Positions 60,285 to 64,000 of a stretch of DNA of 64,000 bases are shown here, in pieces. How positions within the stretch are numbered: the first letter of the stretch is position 1; every line of letters begins with the position of its first letter. A program made the position numbers and the translations under genes. The notes under the pieces were generated by a model. That model searched no databases, was not told where the DNA came from, and was given only the letters and a program-made list of their open reading frames with translations. The stretch is from Kitasatospora kifunensis (lineage in GTDB: Bacteria > Actinomycetota > Actinomycetes > Streptomycetales > Streptomycetaceae). The stretch covers positions 7,316,001-7,380,000 of the forward strand of contig NZ_JACHJV010000001.1 of the NCBI RefSeq assembly GCF_014203855.1, given 5' to 3'.

Positions 60285-62405
60285 ATGCCCATAGTGCCAC
60301 CCCGCCTGCCCCACCCGCCCCGCCGCAGCACTCTCAGACGCCTGCCCGGCGTCCTGCTCGCCCTCACCCTGGCCACCTCCAGCCTCGGCGCGGCCGCCCT
60401 GAGCACCGCCGCCCCGGCCGCCGCGCTCGGCAACGGCGTCGCCCTCACACCCCCGATGGGCTGGAACTCCTGGAACTCGCTGGGCACCGGGGTGACCGAG
60501 CAGCAGATGGTCCAGACGATCGACTTCATGAGCGCCAACGGCCTGGTCGCCGCCGGCTACAACACCGTGACCATCGACGACGGCTGGTCGCTGGGCCACC
60601 GCAGCGGGCAGAGCAGCGACTTCGCCAAGGACGCCTACGGCTCGATGCAGCTCTACGACAACGCGGGCAACCCGGTCAGCGGCACCGACGGCACCGGCAA
60701 CGACCCGACCTCCGGCGACCTGCTCCCCAATCCGGCCAACTTCCCGTCGCAGACCGTCAACGGACAGAGCGTCAACGGCATCCAGTACCTGGCCTGGTAC
60801 GCGCACAGCAAGGGCATGAAGTTCGGCCTGTACGCCACCGACACCTACACCACCTGCCAGGGCCACCCCGGCAGCCTGGGCCACGAGAGCACCGACGCGA
60901 GCGACTTCGTCTCCTGGGGCGTCGACTACGTCAAGTACGACGACTGCCCCTACGGCCCGCCGATCACCGGGCCCGACGGCCACAACTACGGCACCCAGGG
61001 CGAGGGCAAGGAGCTCACCGAGTCCATGTACGCCCGGGTGCAGACCTTCCAGCGGGCGCTGGACGCCGCCTCCGCCGCGCAGGGGCGGCCCAAGCTGACG
61101 CTCAGCGTCTCGGCCCAGCCCGTGCACAGCGGCGTGCCCTACCTGGAGTCGCCCAGTGACCCGGCCAGGACCGACCCGGTGGTGGTGGCGGCCGGCACCG
61201 CGCCGTACGACGCGCCCGGCTACGCGCCCACCGGCACCTGGTGCGGGCAGGTGGCCAACCTCTGCCGGATCGGCGGCGACCGCGACAGCGAGCTGAGCGG
61301 CGTGCTCTACGGCGGCCAGTTGCAGACGGCGCTGCAGTACGCGGGCAACGTGCGGCCCGGCAGCTGGAACGACATGGACATGATGTTCGCCGGCTGGAAC
61401 GACGTCTACGGCGACTACGGCGTCACCGACACCTACCCGGGGCACAAGCCCTTCACCGACGACGAGTCGCGCACCGAGATGTCCGTCCTGTCGATGATGG
61501 CCGCCCCGCTGATCACCGGCGCCGACCTGCGCACCGCCGCCGACTCCCAGCACAGCGCCAACGGCTACACCTGGTCCACCGGAATCAACAGCAGCAGCCT
61601 GGCCATCTACAAGAACACCGACGTGATCGGCATCGACCAGGACAGCCTCGCCAAGCCCGCCACCCTGGTCGGCAGCCCGCCGAACTCGCAGACCGCGCCG
61701 GTCGTCCTCAAGCGCCAACTCGCCAACGGCGACACCGCCGTCCTGCTGGTCAACCAGGACCCGAACAACTGGCAGACCATCTCCACCAGCCTCAGCGCCC
61801 TGGGTCTGAACGGCTCCGGCTACACCTACAAGGAGCTGTGGACCGGCGCCACCGGCCAGTTCACCGGCACCGTCGGCGGCAACTGGGTCGCCCCGCACGG
61901 CGTCGCCCTCTACCGCCTCACCGCCAAGCCCGCCACCGCCCCGGCGGCGGTGATCGGCGACGGCCGCTACCACAGCCTCAGCCCGGGCGGCAGCGGCGGC
62001 CAGGCCCTGGAGGTGCAGGGCACCTGCAGCGCCGCGGACGGCGCCAGCACGGACGTCAACACCTGGTGGAACACGCACACGTCGGAGCAGTGGGCGTTCG
62101 CCCCGAACGCCGACGGCACGGCGCGGATCACCGACAACTGCGCCACGGGCACGCAGGTCCACGGCACCCTGACCGCGCCGGCCTCACCCGGCGGCGCGGC
62201 GTACGTGACCAACGGCTACGACCCGGGCAACGCCTACCAGAAGTGGTCGGTGCAGCAGAACACCGCGACCGGGGCGCTGACCATCACCAACTCCGCCACC
62301 GGGCTGGCGCTCGACGGCCCGGGCGCCGGCACCGGCTCCGCGACCGCGACCGCGCTGAACTCGCCCTCCGGCGCCGCGAGTCAGACCTGGACGACCCTCT
62401 CCTGA
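60285..62405 (+). CDS. Secreted GH27 glycosidase with one ricin-type lectin domain
   Basis: A 706-residue exported enzyme. The signal peptide ends near 48 (PAAALG). The GH27 start motif is MGWNSWNSLGTG near 58. The nucleophile Asp is in DYVKYDDCPYG near 220. GSWNDMDMMFAGW near 362 and the GH27-typical SMMAAPLITGADL near 405 follow. The barrel is longer than usual because of loops (for example PSDPARTDPVVVAAGT). After a beta-sandwich domain to about 555, a beta-trefoil lectin domain (EQW, QKW, QTW repeats) ends the protein. GGGAG lies seven bases before ATG 60285. It is downstream of the first GH27 gene and likely acts on the same plant polysaccharide or glycoconjugate. Confidence 0.85.
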   Translation: MPIVPPRLPHPPRRSTLRRLPGVLLALTLATSSLGAAALSTAAPAAALGNGVALTPPMGWNSWNSLGTGVTEQQMVQTIDFMSANGLVAAGYNTVTIDDGWSLGHRSGQSSDFAKDAYGSMQLYDNAGNPVSGTDGTGNDPTSGDLLPNPANFPSQTVNGQSVNGIQYLAWYAHSKGMKFGLYATDTYTTCQGHPGSLGHESTDASDFVSWGVDYVKYDDCPYGPPITGPDGHNYGTQGEGKELTESMYARVQTFQRALDAASAAQGRPKLTLSVSAQPVHSGVPYLESPSDPARTDPVVVAAGTAPYDAPGYAPTGTWCGQVANLCRIGGDRDSELSGVLYGGQLQTALQYAGNVRPGSWNDMDMMFAGWNDVYGDYGVTDTYPGHKPFTDDESRTEMSVLSMMAAPLITGADLRTAADSQHSANGYTWSTGINSSSLAIYKNTDVIGIDQDSLAKPATLVGSPPNSQTAPVVLKRQLANGDTAVLLVNQDPNNWQTISTSLSALGLNGSGYTYKELWTGATGQFTGTVGGNWVAPHGVALYRLTAKPATAPAAVIGDGRYHSLSPGGSGGQALEVQGTCSAADGASTDVNTWWNTHTSEQWAFAPNADGTARITDNCATGTQVHGTLTAPASPGGAAYVTNGYDPGNAYQKWSVQQNTATGALTITNSATGLALDGPGAGTGSATATALNSPSGAASQTWTTLS

Positions 62406-62436
62406 CCCTCCCCGTCCCACTATCATTGGAGACCGC

Positions 62437-64000
62437 ATGCGCAGGACCTGGGCCGCGTTCGTCGCCGCTGCCCTGACCGTGGCGCCCCTGGCCACCGTCT
62501 CACTGACCGCCACCCCGGCCGCCGCTCTGGACAACGGCCTGGCACTCACCCCGCCGATGGGCTGGAACGACTGGAACGCCTTCGGCTGCAACGTCAGCGC
62601 GAAGCTGGTGGAGCAGACCGCGGACAAGATCGTGTCCAGCGGCCTGCGGGCCGCCGGCTACCAGTACGTCAACATCGACGACTGCTGGATGAGTTCGAGC
62701 CGGGACGCGAACGGCAACCTGGTCCCGGACCCGGTGAAGTTCCCCGGCGGCATCAAGGCCGTCGCCGACTACGTGCACGCCAAGGGCCTCAAGCTGGGGA
62801 TCTACGAGAGCGCCGGCACCCAGACCTGCGCCGGCTACCCCGGCAGCCTGGGCCACGAGAGCACCGACGCCGGCGACTTCGCCGCCTGGGGCGTCGACTA
62901 CCTGAAGTACGACAACTGCAACAACCAGGGCATCCCGGCCACCCAGCGCTACCAGGCGATGGGCGCGGCGCTGGCCAGGACCGGGCGGCCGATCGTCTAC
63001 AGCCTCTGCGACTGGGGCCTGGAGAACGTGCCGAGTTGGGGCCCGGGGGTCGGCAACCTCTGGCGCACCACCGGTGACATCAACGCCTCGTACGGCAGCA
63101 TGCTGTCCAACTTCCACCAGAACGTCCAACTCGCCGCCGACGCCAAGCCCGGCGCCTGGAACGACCCGGACATGCTGGAGGTCGGCAACGGCATGACGGC
63201 GACCGAGGACCGCTCCGAGTTCTCGCTCTGGGCCGAGATGGCCGCCCCGCTGATCTCCGGCACCGATCTGACCACCGCGAGCGCCGACACCCTGGCCGAC
63301 TACGGCAACCGCGAGGTGATCGCGGTCGACCAGGACAAGCTCGGCCGCCAGGGCGCCCCGGTGACGCTGGCGGGCGGCCTGGACGTGCTGGCCAAGCCGC
63401 TGGCGGACGGCAGTGTGGCGGTGACCCTCTTCAACGAGAACGCCGGCCCGGCCGTCATCTCCACCACGGCCGCCGCCGTCGGCCTGCCCACCGCCCACGG
63501 CTACACGCTGCGGGACCTGTGGGCGCACCGCACCACCGAGAGCGCGGGCAGCATCAGCGCCTCGGTGCCGGCTCACGGCACGGTCATGTACCGGGTGGCG
63601 CCGACCAGTTCTCCTGGTCACTACGCGCCGAGCGTCCAACTGGCCAGCAGCGTACCGAACCAGACTCCGGGTCAGAGCAGCACGGTCACCTCGACGTTCA
63701 CCAACAACGGCGCCCAGGCCGTCACCGACGTCCGGTTGGGCCTGAACGCGCCGACCGGCTGGAGCGTCGCGCCGTTGACCAGCACCTCCTTCGCCAAGGT
63801 GCCCAGCGGCCACGAGGCGATCGCGGCGTTCAAGGTCACCGCACCGACCACGCTGCCCGCCCCGATCACCCACGCCACCCTCACCGGCACCGCGGCGGCC
63901 CGGTGGAGCGGCGGGACGGTGACGGCGGACTCGGCAAACCCGGTCGAGGTGCCCGTCCCCGTGTCGGCGCCCTTCAAGACGTTCACCGACAACACCGCCG
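62437..64000 (+). CDS. Secreted GH27 alpha-galactosidase with NEW3 domain, cut by the window end
   Basis: At least 521 residues; the gene runs off the right edge. The signal peptide is about 1-31 (TPAAALD). The catalytic barrel has MGWNDWNAFGCN near 41, the nucleophile in DYLKYDNCNNQG near 152, WRTTGDINASYG (acid/base Asp) near 207 and GAWNDPDMLEVGNG near 240. A C-terminal beta domain follows to about 390. An NEW3 (alpha-galactosidase-associated) domain comes next (QTPGQSSTVTSTFTNNGAQAV near 410 onward). From memory, this looks closest to the classical alpha-galactosidases. TTGGAGA precedes ATG 62437, 31 bases after the previous stop, so it is in the same operon. Confidence 0.88.
   Translation, partial: MRRTWAAFVAAALTVAPLATVSLTATPAAALDNGLALTPPMGWNDWNAFGCNVSAKLVEQTADKIVSSGLRAAGYQYVNIDDCWMSSSRDANGNLVPDPVKFPGGIKAVADYVHAKGLKLGIYESAGTQTCAGYPGSLGHESTDAGDFAAWGVDYLKYDNCNNQGIPATQRYQAMGAALARTGRPIVYSLCDWGLENVPSWGPGVGNLWRTTGDINASYGSMLSNFHQNVQLAADAKPGAWNDPDMLEVGNGMTATEDRSEFSLWAEMAAPLISGTDLTTASADTLADYGNREVIAVDQDKLGRQGAPVTLAGGLDVLAKPLADGSVAVTLFNENAGPAVISTTAAAVGLPTAHGYTLRDLWAHRTTESAGSISASVPAHGTVMYRVAPTSSPGHYAPSVQLASSVPNQTPGQSSTVTSTFTNNGAQAVTDVRLGLNAPTGWSVAPLTSTSFAKVPSGHEAIAAFKVTAPTTLPAPITHATLTGTAAARWSGGTVTADSANPVEVPVPVSAPFKTFTDNTA

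Noticed and set aside
58083-62476. Long alternative frames covering the GH27 genes on both strands
   Set aside because: They are very rich in Arg, Gly or Pro without domains, as expected from other frames of high-GC genes; the GH27 frames have motifs, signal peptides and ribosome sites.

Overview
The window is high-GC DNA of the actinomycete type: G/C-ending codons, frequent GTG starts, and ATGA or GTGA gene overlaps. A sporulation-pigment locus, lasso peptide genes and secreted family-27 glycosidases point to Streptomyces or Kitasatospora. No rRNA, tRNA, transposase or CRISPR array was recognised.

Region 1 (1-3223) is the edge of a spore-pigment (whiE-like) locus. It holds the start of a cupin gene (ORFII), a SchA/CurD-like gene (ORFI) and, divergently, an FAD hydroxylase gene (ORFVIII). 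A Tat-exported multicopper oxidase (3235-4428) and a 538-bp intergenic region follow.

Region 2 (about 4967-42706) is a large, unusual non-ribosomal peptide cluster. Precursor and tailoring genes are a DapD-type acyltransferase, an acyl-CoA dehydrogenase, an acyl-adenylate ligase, a diaminobutyrate-type aminotransferase, an ornithine-carbamoyltransferase relative with a changed acceptor site, and a SbnA/SbnB pair for L-2,3-diaminopropionate. Two NRPSs (C-A-T-C-A-T-TE and C-half C-A-T-C-A-T) come with an MbtH protein, a TauD-type dioxygenase and an MFS exporter. The central operon is the odd part: two LanB-like proteins, each a glutamylation domain with no elimination domain, flank a stand-alone adenylation protein, a serine/threonine-dehydratase-like PLP enzyme and a free carrier protein. 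No RiPP precursor gene is visible nearby. Hand-read A-domain codes suggest Thr and Asn for the TE-bearing NRPS, and a Gln-like pocket in the other that could fit the Gln isostere beta-ureidoalanine, which the diaminopropionate and carbamoyltransferase genes could supply.

Region 3 (42723-46150) holds a secreted trypsin-like peptidase, and a secreted phosphoesterase coupled to a lipoprotein gene behind a PHO-box-like sequence. Region 4 (46210-50890) is a compact lasso peptide cluster on the minus strand in the order A-C-B1-B2, with an MFS transporter gene upstream. The 43-codon precursor gene (49099-49230) predicts the core GGYPGVSTDYWYTYFF. This resembles the endothelin-receptor antagonist RES-701 in length, Gly1/Asp9 ring and aromatic tail.

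Region 5 (51217-64000) starts with lgt and a gene of unknown function. A sugar-uptake locus follows: a DeoR-family regulator, a binding protein with two permeases but no ATPase, and three secreted GH27 glycosidases, the last cut by the window end. It probably imports galactosides or arabinosides released outside the cell.
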